A stretch of 36,243 nt of DNA. Origin: Methylomonas koyamae. Lineage in GTDB: Bacteria; Pseudomonadota; Gammaproteobacteria; Methylococcales; Methylomonadaceae. Under the pieces are notes generated by a model. It had not been told where the DNA came from. It worked only from the letters and a program-made list of their open reading frames with translations, and ran no database searches. The translations under genes and the position numbers were made by a program. Where the stretch lies: NCBI GenBank assembly GCA_945877625.1, contig CAMCSF010000005.1:1-36243 (forward strand), written 5' to 3'. Shown here in pieces: positions 18,518 to 27,584 of the stretch (position 1 is the first letter of the stretch; the number at the start of each line of letters is the position of its first letter).

Positions 18518-20527
18518 TTACAAACTCCCCATCACCACTTGATTACGGCCATTATGTTTGGCTTGATATAAAGCCGTGTCTGCGCGGTTTAACAAAGCAT
18601 CAATATCACTGACACCACCGCTAAACAAAGTGATGCCAATCGACACTGTAAATTGCACGCTCACCTCGGTATCGGGTAATGTGACCGAGCATTCAGATAA
18701 ACATTTTCTTAACCGTTCGCTAGTTTCCTGCGCTTGAACCGCATCGGTTTCTGGCAGCAAAATCGCAAATTCTTCGCCACCGATTCGACCGAGTAAGTCT
18801 GATTCGCGCAATACCTCATGACAAACGACGGCAAACTTTTGCAAGGTCAAGTCGCCGACACTATGCCCGTAGCTGTCGTTAATTTTTTTGAAAAAATCGA
18901 TGTCGATAGCCAAAATCGCTAACGGTTTTTGGTAGCGGCGAGCGTGTTCCAGTTCGCGTTCAGCAAAAGCAATAAAGGCGCGACGATTAAATAATCCGGT
19001 CAAATAATCGGTTTTCGCTTGTTGCTCAATTTCCTGCATCATCGCCATGCGTTCCGACATATCCCAAACCGAGGCTAATAGCTGCGTTTGTCCATCGTAC
19101 TTGACCAGACTTAACAATACTTCCGCCGGAAAAAATGCGCCCGTGTCCAAACGCTTGCACAGCCAATCAAAACGCAGACTGCCTTGTTGCTGCGCAATCG
19201 CAACTTTTTGCTTCAACAGCCAAGTTGCTTCATTGCCGCACGGTTGGCTGGGGGCTGAGAGTTCGGCGGGGGTTACGGTGCAAAATTGTTGTTTGGATTG
19301 AAAGCCAAACATTTTCAAAGCGGCTTGGTTGCAATCGGTTAAACCTTGATTATCCAGTAAGAAAATCGCTTCGCTAGTGGATTCAAACAAGGCACGGAAT
19401 TTAATTTCAGAACGATGCAAAGCCGCTTGCGCTTCGACTCTGGCGGTTACATCAACAATCACCCATAGCGATTGGTTTTCACACGGCAAGCGGGAACCAT
19501 TTAAATCCACCCAAATCAGTCGGCCATCTTGACGTACAAATTGAAAATCGCGGCGTAACACTTCCTTGTCTGTCAATGCTTGATAGGCTTGGGCCATATC
19601 AATGAAATCGGCTTCATGCAGATAAAATCGCTGCGTCGAAATACCTTGTACATCTGCTAAATGCTCATAGCCGAGCATCTTGAGAAAAGCCGGATTGCAC
19701 CACAGGATTTTTCGATCTTGTACGGTGGCGATGCCAACCGATTGATTGTCGAGCAAGGTTGATTGCTCACCAAGCAAATGCCGTAATTTATTGTTGGCTT
19801 GGTTCAATTCGGCGGTTTGCGCTTTCACTTGCTCTTCAAGTGAATCGTGAGATTTTTTGATGGCCAGCGACATGCGATTGAAGGCTTTGGTGGCTTGGGC
19901 AATTTCATCATGGCCTCTGACTCGAAGTTGTTTGCCGATATCGCCACGACTAATATCTTCCGCACCTTGGGTAAATTGGGCGATTTGTTGGGTTAGATAA
20001 CCGCCTAAGGTCATCGAAAATAACGCCACTAATAACATTTCCAAGCCAGCAATCCCCAAGCTCCAGTGTTCGGCTGTATCGAGGGTGTTTTTTAAGTAAC
20101 TGATGTCGAAGCCAATTTGGACGCTACCGTAACTGACGCCGCCGGCTTCAATAGCTTGTGAGGCATTAAAAACTTTGCTGTCGGTTTGGCTGAGGTCGGC
20201 AGTAATCACAAACGCTGCTTGTAAAGCTTCGGTGGAACCGCTCTCAACCAGAACCCGCTGTTGTTCGTCGACAATCCGCACAAACACAATACCCTGATTA
20301 TGGCACAGCGAATCACTGCTCGATTGCAGGCGATCAAGGTCATGACTGATCACCGCATCAGCCGACATAGCAGCAAAGGTGCTGGTGGTGGTTTTGGCGT
20401 GGCGGAGTAGTTGTTGTTGATTGGAATCGCGCAGAAAGTTCAAGACGCTGACAATTAAAATACTCAGTAGCAAGGCTTCAATTAAAGCAATGCCGATAAT
20501 CGCCTTGGCGCGAAATGAGGTAATCAA
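18518..20527 (-). CDS. HAMP-PAS-PAS-GGDEF diguanylate cyclase
   Basis: Two TM segments, HAMP-like linker, PAS domains, RESDLLGRIGGEEFAILLPET. Confidence 0.92.
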   Translation of the reverse strand: MITSFRAKAIIGIALIEALLLSILIVSVLNFLRDSNQQQLLRHAKTTTSTFAAMSADAVISHDLDRLQSSSDSLCHNQGIVFVRIVDEQQRVLVESGSTEALQAAFVITADLSQTDSKVFNASQAIEAGGVSYGSVQIGFDISYLKNTLDTAEHWSLGIAGLEMLLVALFSMTLGGYLTQQIAQFTQGAEDISRGDIGKQLRVRGHDEIAQATKAFNRMSLAIKKSHDSLEEQVKAQTAELNQANNKLRHLLGEQSTLLDNQSVGIATVQDRKILWCNPAFLKMLGYEHLADVQGISTQRFYLHEADFIDMAQAYQALTDKEVLRRDFQFVRQDGRLIWVDLNGSRLPCENQSLWVIVDVTARVEAQAALHRSEIKFRALFESTSEAIFLLDNQGLTDCNQAALKMFGFQSKQQFCTVTPAELSAPSQPCGNEATWLLKQKVAIAQQQGSLRFDWLCKRLDTGAFFPAEVLLSLVKYDGQTQLLASVWDMSERMAMMQEIEQQAKTDYLTGLFNRRAFIAFAERELEHARRYQKPLAILAIDIDFFKKINDSYGHSVGDLTLQKFAVVCHEVLRESDLLGRIGGEEFAILLPETDAVQAQETSERLRKCLSECSVTLPDTEVSVQFTVSIGITLFSGGVSDIDALLNRADTALYQAKHNGRNQVVMGSL

Positions 20528-20530
20528 GGC

Positions 20531-21367
20531 TTATTGCTCAGCAATGATGTGAGTGTCTTCTGGTTTTATATGCAATTGTCTAACGTCATCCCAATCACTA
20601 TCGCGAGCGGCGTCAAAGCCTTTAAAACCAATTTTTGCTAATAGTGCCTGTCCGGTTGGGTCGTTTGGCATCGCTGCCATTGCTTGTTGGATTTGCTGAA
20701 TCACTGCCGGTTCGATATTAGGTTGATAAGCGATAGCGTGGCTAGTAAATGATGCGGTTTCCCATAGCACCCGCAATTCATTTCGGACTGATTCATCCAT
20801 CATCAGCAAGGTTCGTGGTACGCCGCCGCCCGCTAGGTATAAGCCAAGGGCGACATTGCGATAAACGGAATTATGCGATTTAACGAATTCAGGTTTGACG
20901 TTGACTTGGTGGCGTTTTAGTTCGGCTTGAACTAACAAACTGGCCGCAAACGAGGCCGGTGCTGGCAAGCTGATTGCCGTGCCAGACAATTGCTCGATAT
21001 GAGTGATAGGGCTGTTTTTAGCGACGACAACCAGACCTTTTAAGCGTTCGTCTTTAGCGCGGGCAAGGGCGTGATAGCCGGGTTTGTCGTTAAACACAGT
21101 GAAATGGTAAGGGTTCATGTAAGCAAAATCATACTCGGCGGCTGATAAGGCTTTTTCGAAACTGGGAATGTCTGGCGTGGTGACAAAGCGAAGTGGCACC
21201 CCAGAATGTTGTGATAACCATCCAAGAACCGGTGACCAAGTTTCCGCCAATTGTGAGGCTGATTGTTGGGGGACAACCGCAAAGCTATAGGTTTTTTCTG
21301 CATTAGCGTTGCTAACCAGTGTCAACAACCCGCAGCAGCCGATTAACAACTTAATAAAATGAGACAT
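20531..21367 (-). CDS. PhnD-like phosphate/phosphite/phosphonate periplasmic binding protein
   Basis: Signal peptide; YSFAVVPQQSASQLAETWSPVLGWLSQHSG...FAYMNPYHF; adjacent to and same strand as the GGDEF gene (3-bp gap). Confidence 0.88.
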   Translation of the reverse strand: MSHFIKLLIGCCGLLTLVSNANAEKTYSFAVVPQQSASQLAETWSPVLGWLSQHSGVPLRFVTTPDIPSFEKALSAAEYDFAYMNPYHFTVFNDKPGYHALARAKDERLKGLVVVAKNSPITHIEQLSGTAISLPAPASFAASLLVQAELKRHQVNVKPEFVKSHNSVYRNVALGLYLAGGGVPRTLLMMDESVRNELRVLWETASFTSHAIAYQPNIEPAVIQQIQQAMAAMPNDPTGQALLAKIGFKGFDAARDSDWDDVRQLHIKPEDTHIIAEQ

Positions 21368-21603
21368 AAAGTGCCTTTAAAACTCAGGTGTCTTGATTAG
21401 CACGGCAATCAACCCGAGATAGCTACCATGCTTAGCCGGACATTAAAAATGTTTTACAGCACCATTTTGACGCAAACCGCGTGCGATAACAATAGAGCGT
21501 TAAATTTTGTTAATTTATTTACTGTTTTTAATAAATATTTGATAAAAAAGGGGTATATTGCTTTTCAGTTGGTAGTTGCTATCCCACCTTTAGACATGTA
21601 GAT

Positions 21604-24438
21604 ATGGAAATAATCAATAATCTCTCTGCTCTTCAAGGCTTTATACCTCATGGTTATTGTCTATCTTGGAGTCCATGGCTACTGCGGGTGCATATTTTTT
21701 CAGATCTGTTGATTATGCTGGCCTATTTTTCGATTCCGCTGATGCTGATTTATTTTCTGAGCAAGCGGCCAAATTTTGAATACCGCAAGTTGGCTTATCT
21801 AACCTCGGTTTTTATCATCGCATGTGGCATTACTCATCTAATGTCTTTGTTAACGATTTGGTGGCCAGCGTATTGGTTGGAAGCTGTGGTGAAGGCGATG
21901 ACTGCGGTGCTTTCAGTCACCACTGCGTTAATGATGTGGAAGGCTACCCCAGATTTTTTGTCTTATAACAGTCGATTAAAAACTAGCCAGCATCAACAAG
22001 CGCGAATTCTTGAAAGTATGGCCAATGGGGTGGTGTTGGCAGATACAAACCGCCGCATGACCTTTGTTAATCAAGCCTTTGAGCAACTGACTGGTTATAG
22101 CAGTGCAGAGATGTTGGGTGAGTTTTGTAATCGTTTACAAGGTGAACAGACTGATCCCGCCCAAGTTCAGCGTATTCGCGAAGCTTTAGCAAAACAGCAA
22201 ACTTTCCACGGTGAATTGATTAATTACCGTAAAGACGGCAGTTTGTTTTGGAATAAATTGACGGTTAGTCCGATTTTTGACAATCAAGGCCAGTTGATTC
22301 AATTCGTGGGCGTTTTAACTGACATTACCGAGCATAAAAATCTGGAAGCTGAGCTAATTAATTCAGAGCGGCGGTTCCGCGATTTGGCGGATACGACACC
22401 GGCTTTGATTTGGCTGGCGGGATTGGATAAGCAAGGTATTTGGGTTAATAAAACCTGCTTAGATTTTACCGGTCGAACGATGGAGCAAGAGCTGGGGCAT
22501 GGTTGGGCAGAAAGCTTGCACCCTGATGATATGGAATATTGCTTTTCAACCTATAACAGTCATTTTGATCAGCGTTTGCCTTTTCGGATGGAATACCGCT
22601 TCCGTCGTTTCGATGGCGAATACCGTTGGCTTGATAATGTCGGCGTGCCTCGATTCAATGCCAGTGGCGAATTTGAAGGTTATATTGGTTCGTGTGTCGA
22701 TATTACCGAAGTCAGAAATTCCAAAGCCGCCAATGACTTTTTCAATGTCTCGCATGAAATTATTTACACCACAGATTTAAACGGTTTTATTTTGGATGCT
22801 AACCAACGCTTGATTGAAATCAGCGGTTATTCGCGACAGGAATTGATTGGTCATCATTCTCGAATCTTAAAGTCTGGGCTTCATGGTCAAGATTATTACG
22901 CCAATATTTGGCAGGCTTTGGAAGACAAGGATTATTGGACCGGTGAAATCACTAATCGCAAGAAATCCGGTGAACCCTATTCGACGCTCTCGACCTTTAT
23001 GACCATTCGTGGCGATAACGGTTTGCCGCTGCGTTATCTAGTGGTGGCGAGTGATATTAGTGATGCGGTTGAACGACGTCAGCAATTGGAACATTTGGTT
23101 TATTACGATAGTTTAACCGGTTTGCCGAATCGATTATTGATGATGGATAGGTTGGAACAGGCTATTTCACGGGTGAATCGTCATGGTGGCCATGTTTCGG
23201 TGGCTTTTGTTGATTTGGATGGTTTTAAAGACATCAATGACAGTTATGGCCATGAAGTCGGTGATGAGTTTTTGATAGCGATTAGCCAGCAAATGAAACA
23301 GGGATTGCGCGAAACCGATACCTTGGTGCGCTTGGGCGGTGATGAGTTTCTGGTGCTGTTACCAGAGCATCATAGCCAGACCTTTGTTGAAACGCCGATT
23401 TTAAATTTATTAAAAGCCTGTGCAACGCCAATTGATTTAAAAGGCTTGCAGTTAAAAGTCTCGGCCAGTATTGGGATTAGTTTTTATGCCGACAGTGGCC
23501 AATATCTAAATTTGGCGGGTGATGCTTTAATCCGTCAGGCCGATCAGGCAATGTATGTGGCAAAAAAGGCCGGCAAAAATCGCTACCATTGCTATGACAA
23601 TATTACTGATGCGCTAATTAGTACCCGTTATGAAACGATGGAGCGGATTCGTCATGCCCTCGATAACGGCGAGTTTGTGTTGTATTACCAACCCAAGGTC
23701 AATATGCGTAGCGGTGAATTAGTGGGGGTAGAGGCTTTGCTGCGTTGGCAACATCCTGAGCGAGGGATGTTAAGCCCCGATGAGTTTTTGCCGATTATTG
23801 AAAATCACCCGCTAAGGATTGAAATTGGTCAATGGGTATTGCGTTCGGCATTAGCGCAATTAAATCAATGGCAGCATTTGGGCGATCATCTCTCAGTCAG
23901 CATTAATGTCGATGCGAGGCAGTTAAATCAGCATAATTTTTTAGATAGCTTAAAAACTCAGTTGGCTGAATTTCCTGATTTTCAAGCCGGTAGTTTGGAA
24001 TTGGAAATTTTAGAAACCACGGTGATTTACGACAGGCAATACGCTAATAAAATTATTGCTGAATGTGAAAAACTGGGGGTTGAGTTTGCTTTAGATGATT
24101 TTGGTACCGGCTATTCGTCATTGACTTATCTAAGACAGTTGTCGGTTAAGCGGATTAAGATTGATCGCAGTTTTGTGAATGATATGGATAAAAACAGCGA
24201 AGATTTGGCGATTGTCGAAAGTGTGATTAATCTGGTTTCGACCTTGGGTCGTCAGGTGGTTGCCGAAGGGGTTGAAACCATTCAGCAAGGTGAAATGTTG
24301 TTGAAAATGGGCTGTGAATTAGGGCAGGGTTTTGCGATTGCTAAACCGATGATGGCGAGCGAAATACAGGCATGGATAAGCGTCTGGAAGCCTTATCCTG
24401 CTTGGATTGCTAGCCCCCCCCCGGAGGCAGAGCTTTAG
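21604..24438 (+). CDS. Ethylene-receptor (ETR1)-like membrane sensor + PAS x3 + GGDEF + EAL
   Basis: N-terminal SDLLIMLAYFSIPLMLIYFLSKR...FIIACGITHLMSLLTIW...KAMTAVLSVTTALMMWKATPDFLS matches the ETR1 transmembrane sensor; then PAS repeats, RETDTLVRLGGDEF, EALLRW, DDFGTGYSS. Confidence 0.92.
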   Translation: MEIINNLSALQGFIPHGYCLSWSPWLLRVHIFSDLLIMLAYFSIPLMLIYFLSKRPNFEYRKLAYLTSVFIIACGITHLMSLLTIWWPAYWLEAVVKAMTAVLSVTTALMMWKATPDFLSYNSRLKTSQHQQARILESMANGVVLADTNRRMTFVNQAFEQLTGYSSAEMLGEFCNRLQGEQTDPAQVQRIREALAKQQTFHGELINYRKDGSLFWNKLTVSPIFDNQGQLIQFVGVLTDITEHKNLEAELINSERRFRDLADTTPALIWLAGLDKQGIWVNKTCLDFTGRTMEQELGHGWAESLHPDDMEYCFSTYNSHFDQRLPFRMEYRFRRFDGEYRWLDNVGVPRFNASGEFEGYIGSCVDITEVRNSKAANDFFNVSHEIIYTTDLNGFILDANQRLIEISGYSRQELIGHHSRILKSGLHGQDYYANIWQALEDKDYWTGEITNRKKSGEPYSTLSTFMTIRGDNGLPLRYLVVASDISDAVERRQQLEHLVYYDSLTGLPNRLLMMDRLEQAISRVNRHGGHVSVAFVDLDGFKDINDSYGHEVGDEFLIAISQQMKQGLRETDTLVRLGGDEFLVLLPEHHSQTFVETPILNLLKACATPIDLKGLQLKVSASIGISFYADSGQYLNLAGDALIRQADQAMYVAKKAGKNRYHCYDNITDALISTRYETMERIRHALDNGEFVLYYQPKVNMRSGELVGVEALLRWQHPERGMLSPDEFLPIIENHPLRIEIGQWVLRSALAQLNQWQHLGDHLSVSINVDARQLNQHNFLDSLKTQLAEFPDFQAGSLELEILETTVIYDRQYANKIIAECEKLGVEFALDDFGTGYSSLTYLRQLSVKRIKIDRSFVNDMDKNSEDLAIVESVINLVSTLGRQVVAEGVETIQQGEMLLKMGCELGQGFAIAKPMMASEIQAWISVWKPYPAWIASPPPEAEL

Positions 24439-24457
24439 TCAGGGCTGAGCAAGAGGT

Positions 24458-24889
24458 TTAGTGTTGTTGAAGCAGATTGTCAAAGGGTTGCCGATTTTTC
24501 CAGCGGTATGTTCTGAAATCTCGGTTATCAGTTGAAACAATGCGGCCATGTCCTAGATGCTCAGCGAGTAAAACTAATGAAGCGTCGGCATAGTCCATCG
24601 GTAAATCTGAATATTGCCGCATTAGTTCTAGTAAGCGAGCTAACTGATTGCCTTCAATTTCATATAACGAGAAATGTTGAGTTTCACGTAATTGCACAAG
24701 TAAGGTGAGAAAATCTAAGGCTATTTTTTGATGCTGACGTTGATTTAGCAGGTGAACTGTTTCGGTTAATACAGGGGTTGTTGTAATTAACCCCTCTCGG
24801 CAATTTGACAGAAAGCGTTTGCAGGACAGGTGATTTGAGTCTTTGTAATCAAATAAACCAACCCAAAAGCCAGTGTCAGCAATGATCAT
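24458..24889 (-). CDS. PIN-domain ribonuclease toxin (VapC-like)
   Basis: MIIADTGFWVGLFD...TETVHLL...DYADASLVLLAEH...IVSTDNRDF: PIN acidic residues. Confidence 0.85.
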   Translation of the reverse strand: MIIADTGFWVGLFDYKDSNHLSCKRFLSNCREGLITTTPVLTETVHLLNQRQHQKIALDFLTLLVQLRETQHFSLYEIEGNQLARLLELMRQYSDLPMDYADASLVLLAEHLGHGRIVSTDNRDFRTYRWKNRQPFDNLLQQH

Positions 24890-25161
24890 TAGATTGCCTT
24901 TCCAGTTTTGTTGGAAAAATCTATTTTATCTTTATAGGAAGTAGATAGCTCTTCGTCTGTGGCAATACAGCCAATTAAACCAGCTGCATTAAATGCCTGA
25001 TAAAGTGCCGAGCTTTCTGCCTCAATGCTAGTCTCTGTTGTTTTCCTCCAACTCGCATCAATCAGGTCAGCAATGATTTCAGATACGTTTTTATTTAGGC
25101 GTTTTTGCAAGGCGAATAACTTTTCGGCGTGTGCGTCATCTAATTCTGCTTCAATGTGCAT
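24889..25161 (-). CDS. Cognate antitoxin (ribbon-helix-helix-like)
   Basis: Small 90-aa ORF immediately upstream of and overlapping the PIN gene by 1 bp; MHIEAELDDAHAEKLFALQKRLNKNVSEIIADLIDASW resembles RHH antitoxins. Confidence 0.7.
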   Translation of the reverse strand: MHIEAELDDAHAEKLFALQKRLNKNVSEIIADLIDASWRKTTETSIEAESSALYQAFNAAGLIGCIATDEELSTSYKDKIDFSNKTGKAI

Positions 25162-25218
25162 CTCAAATCCTCTTTTGCGAATAGCCTGATGTTAATGGAA
25201 ATAGTATAAAACGCACTC

Positions 25219-26616
25219 TCAAGTTTGATCATGCTTTTTCAACGTACTCCCCGCCGGTTTAAAGGTATGTAAATCCACCGTCGATTCTTCAATTTGGCTG
25301 GCGCAACCCCAACCTAACGACTGATCTTGGGTAAAGCGTTTGCCCAATTGCCAAGCAATTTCCGCCCTTGCTAATTCAACCCCCAGATAAAAAGCATGAC
25401 CGCCATCGGTTTCGACTTTTAATTTTGGATATAGCTCAAACGGGTCTTGGGCGCTGTGTAAACCATCACGATTAAACACATGCAAGCCTTCGCGACTGGT
25501 TTGAATCCGGTAGCTGGGGTCTTTGATTTGGCTGGCGAGGTTTTGGATTTCTTCCAAGCTGTTAGGGAACGGCGCGGTGTCGTGAACTGTCAGCAAATCG
25601 CTGTTGATGTGCTTCGGCAAGCTATTGTTTTGCTTGGCGGCAAACATAATTCGCCGTGCGCGGTCGGCTTCTTTAATTGCTCGGCAAGCGTGTTTGCTGA
25701 CTTGGGTGGCGAGAATATGGTTGATATTCAGCTCTGAACAAATCCCCAGCAATAAGGCATTCATGCCGCTGGTGTCGGCGTGAGTCAATTCGGTGATATT
25801 GCCCACTCCGAACATCATTTCGACCTCAGGATAACGTTGACGAAATTGATGATTGCGAACGATAGAATCGGTAAAACCAAAATGGATAGGGTCCAAAATT
25901 GGATCGACGATGAAAGCGCGGTTTTTGGCTTGTAGAATCCGAATCGGCTCATCCAGCGAGTCTAAATCACCGTGGGTTTCGGGAATCAAAATCGGCGTGG
26001 TCGCCACTTCGTCAGCAATCCACAGACTGGATTTGGTCAAACTCAGCATGTAATCGGCACCGGCTTTACCACCCGCCAATAAATCGGCATCTTGCAAAGA
26101 ATCGATACTGACCAGAAAACCTTCTTGTTTTAAAGTGCGAATGGTTTCCGCTAAATGGGTGAACGGCGTGTCCGGCAAGCAGCCAATATCAATCACATCG
26201 GCACCGTTGGCCTTGTAGTAATAAGCGCGTTCAACAATCGCTTCGACGCTGATATTCGGCGCATCAACAATTTCAGCAAAAATCTTGGTTTGGTATTGGC
26301 TTAAATCATAATGATGGGCGGCTTGGCCGAAGTATTGTGGTAAGTCTTTAATTTCTTCTGGACCGCGTTCGACCGGAATCCCGAAATGCTGTGACAAAGC
26401 CTCTAAATCACCACGGCAGCGCCCCGGCACGATGATTTTATCGGCACCGGCGGTATCAGTTAAACGTCGGGCAATCATATCGGCAGTGATTAACGCCGCC
26501 ACGGTAACGCCCATCACATGGACTTGATACAAAAAATCCGGCTGCATTTTTTCTAGCACTTGCCGCACTTGTTTTTCGGCGAGACGGCCAGTGATAAATA
26601 AAATCCGTTCGCTCAT
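25219..26616 (-). CDS. Dihydropteroate synthase-like protein (methanopterin-associated type)
   Basis: Central pterin-binding TIM-barrel motifs (ADVIDIGCLPDTPFTHLAETIRTLKQEGFLVSIDSLQ); overlaps the flavoprotein gene. Confidence 0.85.
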   Translation of the reverse strand: MSERILFITGRLAEKQVRQVLEKMQPDFLYQVHVMGVTVAALITADMIARRLTDTAGADKIIVPGRCRGDLEALSQHFGIPVERGPEEIKDLPQYFGQAAHHYDLSQYQTKIFAEIVDAPNISVEAIVERAYYYKANGADVIDIGCLPDTPFTHLAETIRTLKQEGFLVSIDSLQDADLLAGGKAGADYMLSLTKSSLWIADEVATTPILIPETHGDLDSLDEPIRILQAKNRAFIVDPILDPIHFGFTDSIVRNHQFRQRYPEVEMMFGVGNITELTHADTSGMNALLLGICSELNINHILATQVSKHACRAIKEADRARRIMFAAKQNNSLPKHINSDLLTVHDTAPFPNSLEEIQNLASQIKDPSYRIQTSREGLHVFNRDGLHSAQDPFELYPKLKVETDGGHAFYLGVELARAEIAWQLGKRFTQDQSLGWGCASQIEESTVDLHTFKPAGSTLKKHDQT

Positions 26617-27149
26617 AAATTAGCCAGCCTTTGGCGAACGCTGACGATTAATTGCTCGACGTCATCAACTACTTGCGTGAAAGGAAAATCGCGGAGTTTA
26701 TCGGTGGCTTCTAATTCGATGGCTCTTGGATAGACCATGAATTTTTTATTGCCCGGTGCCGTAGTTTCTAATTCCGGCGCGGTATCGCAAGGGTAGACAA
26801 TGCTCTCGACGCGACACTTGCCCGCTTGAGCGTAAAGATTAGTCACTAGCGAATCAGCGATGCCCAAGCTGCATTTGGCGATGGTGTTGGAGGTAGTCGG
26901 CGCCATCACCAATGTGTGGTAATAGCCTTTGTAAAACAGACCGACCGGTGGCGCGGAAGCGGCTTTGTCGCGGTAAACCGGCATTTTATCTTTCAGACTG
27001 GCCAGCGAAATGCCGTACATCTTCAATACTTCTTCGCCGGCTTGGCTGAGGTAAAGATCGACATTATCCAGTGTCAGCATAAACTCGACACATTCTTCAA
27101 TATAGTGGCCAGAGCCGGAAATAGCCCAAGCAAGACGCTGCGTCTGCAT
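26613..27149 (-). CDS. Flavoprotein, dihydromethanopterin reductase (DmrB)/AfpA-like
   Basis: LAWAISGSGHYIEECVEFML...LVMAPTTSNTIAKCSLGIADSLVTN: flavoprotein-family motifs; 4-bp overlap with the DHPS-like gene. Confidence 0.8.
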   Translation of the reverse strand: MQTQRLAWAISGSGHYIEECVEFMLTLDNVDLYLSQAGEEVLKMYGISLASLKDKMPVYRDKAASAPPVGLFYKGYYHTLVMAPTTSNTIAKCSLGIADSLVTNLYAQAGKCRVESIVYPCDTAPELETTAPGNKKFMVYPRAIELEATDKLRDFPFTQVVDDVEQLIVSVRQRLANL

Positions 27150-27250
27150 GATTAATCGCGATTAGAAAAACAAGCCGCGCATTATACGTTAAGCCAGCGA
27201 TGGCTTTATAGCGCTGCTATCGCATTGCACCGATTAAGCAAGCACTTAGC

Positions 27251-27280
27251 AAAAAAGCCAATAGCAAATCGCATTGGCTT
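27251..27280 (-). terminator. Intrinsic terminator of the 44-aa smORF
   Basis: AAGCCAAT (27255-27262) / ATTGGCTT (27273-27280); minus-strand product ends in a run of T. Confidence 0.75.
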
Positions 27281-27313
27281 ATCTCTAATAAATTGTGATT
27301 ACCGGCGCACCAG

Positions 27314-27448
27314 TTATCGACCAATATAGCCATATAAAGAGGCGGTGCTGAATAGCAAAGTCGCTAAAACAAATTCGCCGGACACGAAGCCTACTGCACC
27401 GGCTGTGAAAATAATCATGGTGATGACATTGCGATATAAGCAGTCCAT
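27314..27448 (-). CDS. Candidate 44-aa hydrophobic membrane microprotein
   Basis: MDCLYRNVITMIIFTAGAVGFVSGEFVLATLLFSTASLYGYIGR; AAGGGGG RBS ~7 nt upstream; own terminator at 27251-27280. Below the ORF-track cut-off. Confidence 0.6.
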   Translation of the reverse strand: MDCLYRNVITMIIFTAGAVGFVSGEFVLATLLFSTASLYGYIGR

Positions 27449-27584
27449 TTTTAACCCCCTTAATGTACTGAATTGCACAAGCTTTAACTGTATGCCTAGT
27501 TTTATCGGTAAACAATAGTCTTTTTAGTTGATTTATTGTTGCTTAGTTATTGATAAATAAAGCTGTTTTGTTATGGTGCGTGTT

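Noticed and set aside
21420-21603. c-di-GMP riboswitch upstream of the ETR1-like gene
   Set aside because: No GEMM-type conserved core could be read in this AT-rich leader.
27285-27515. 76-aa minus-strand ORF
   Set aside because: No RBS support; overlaps the better-supported 44-aa ORF in another frame.
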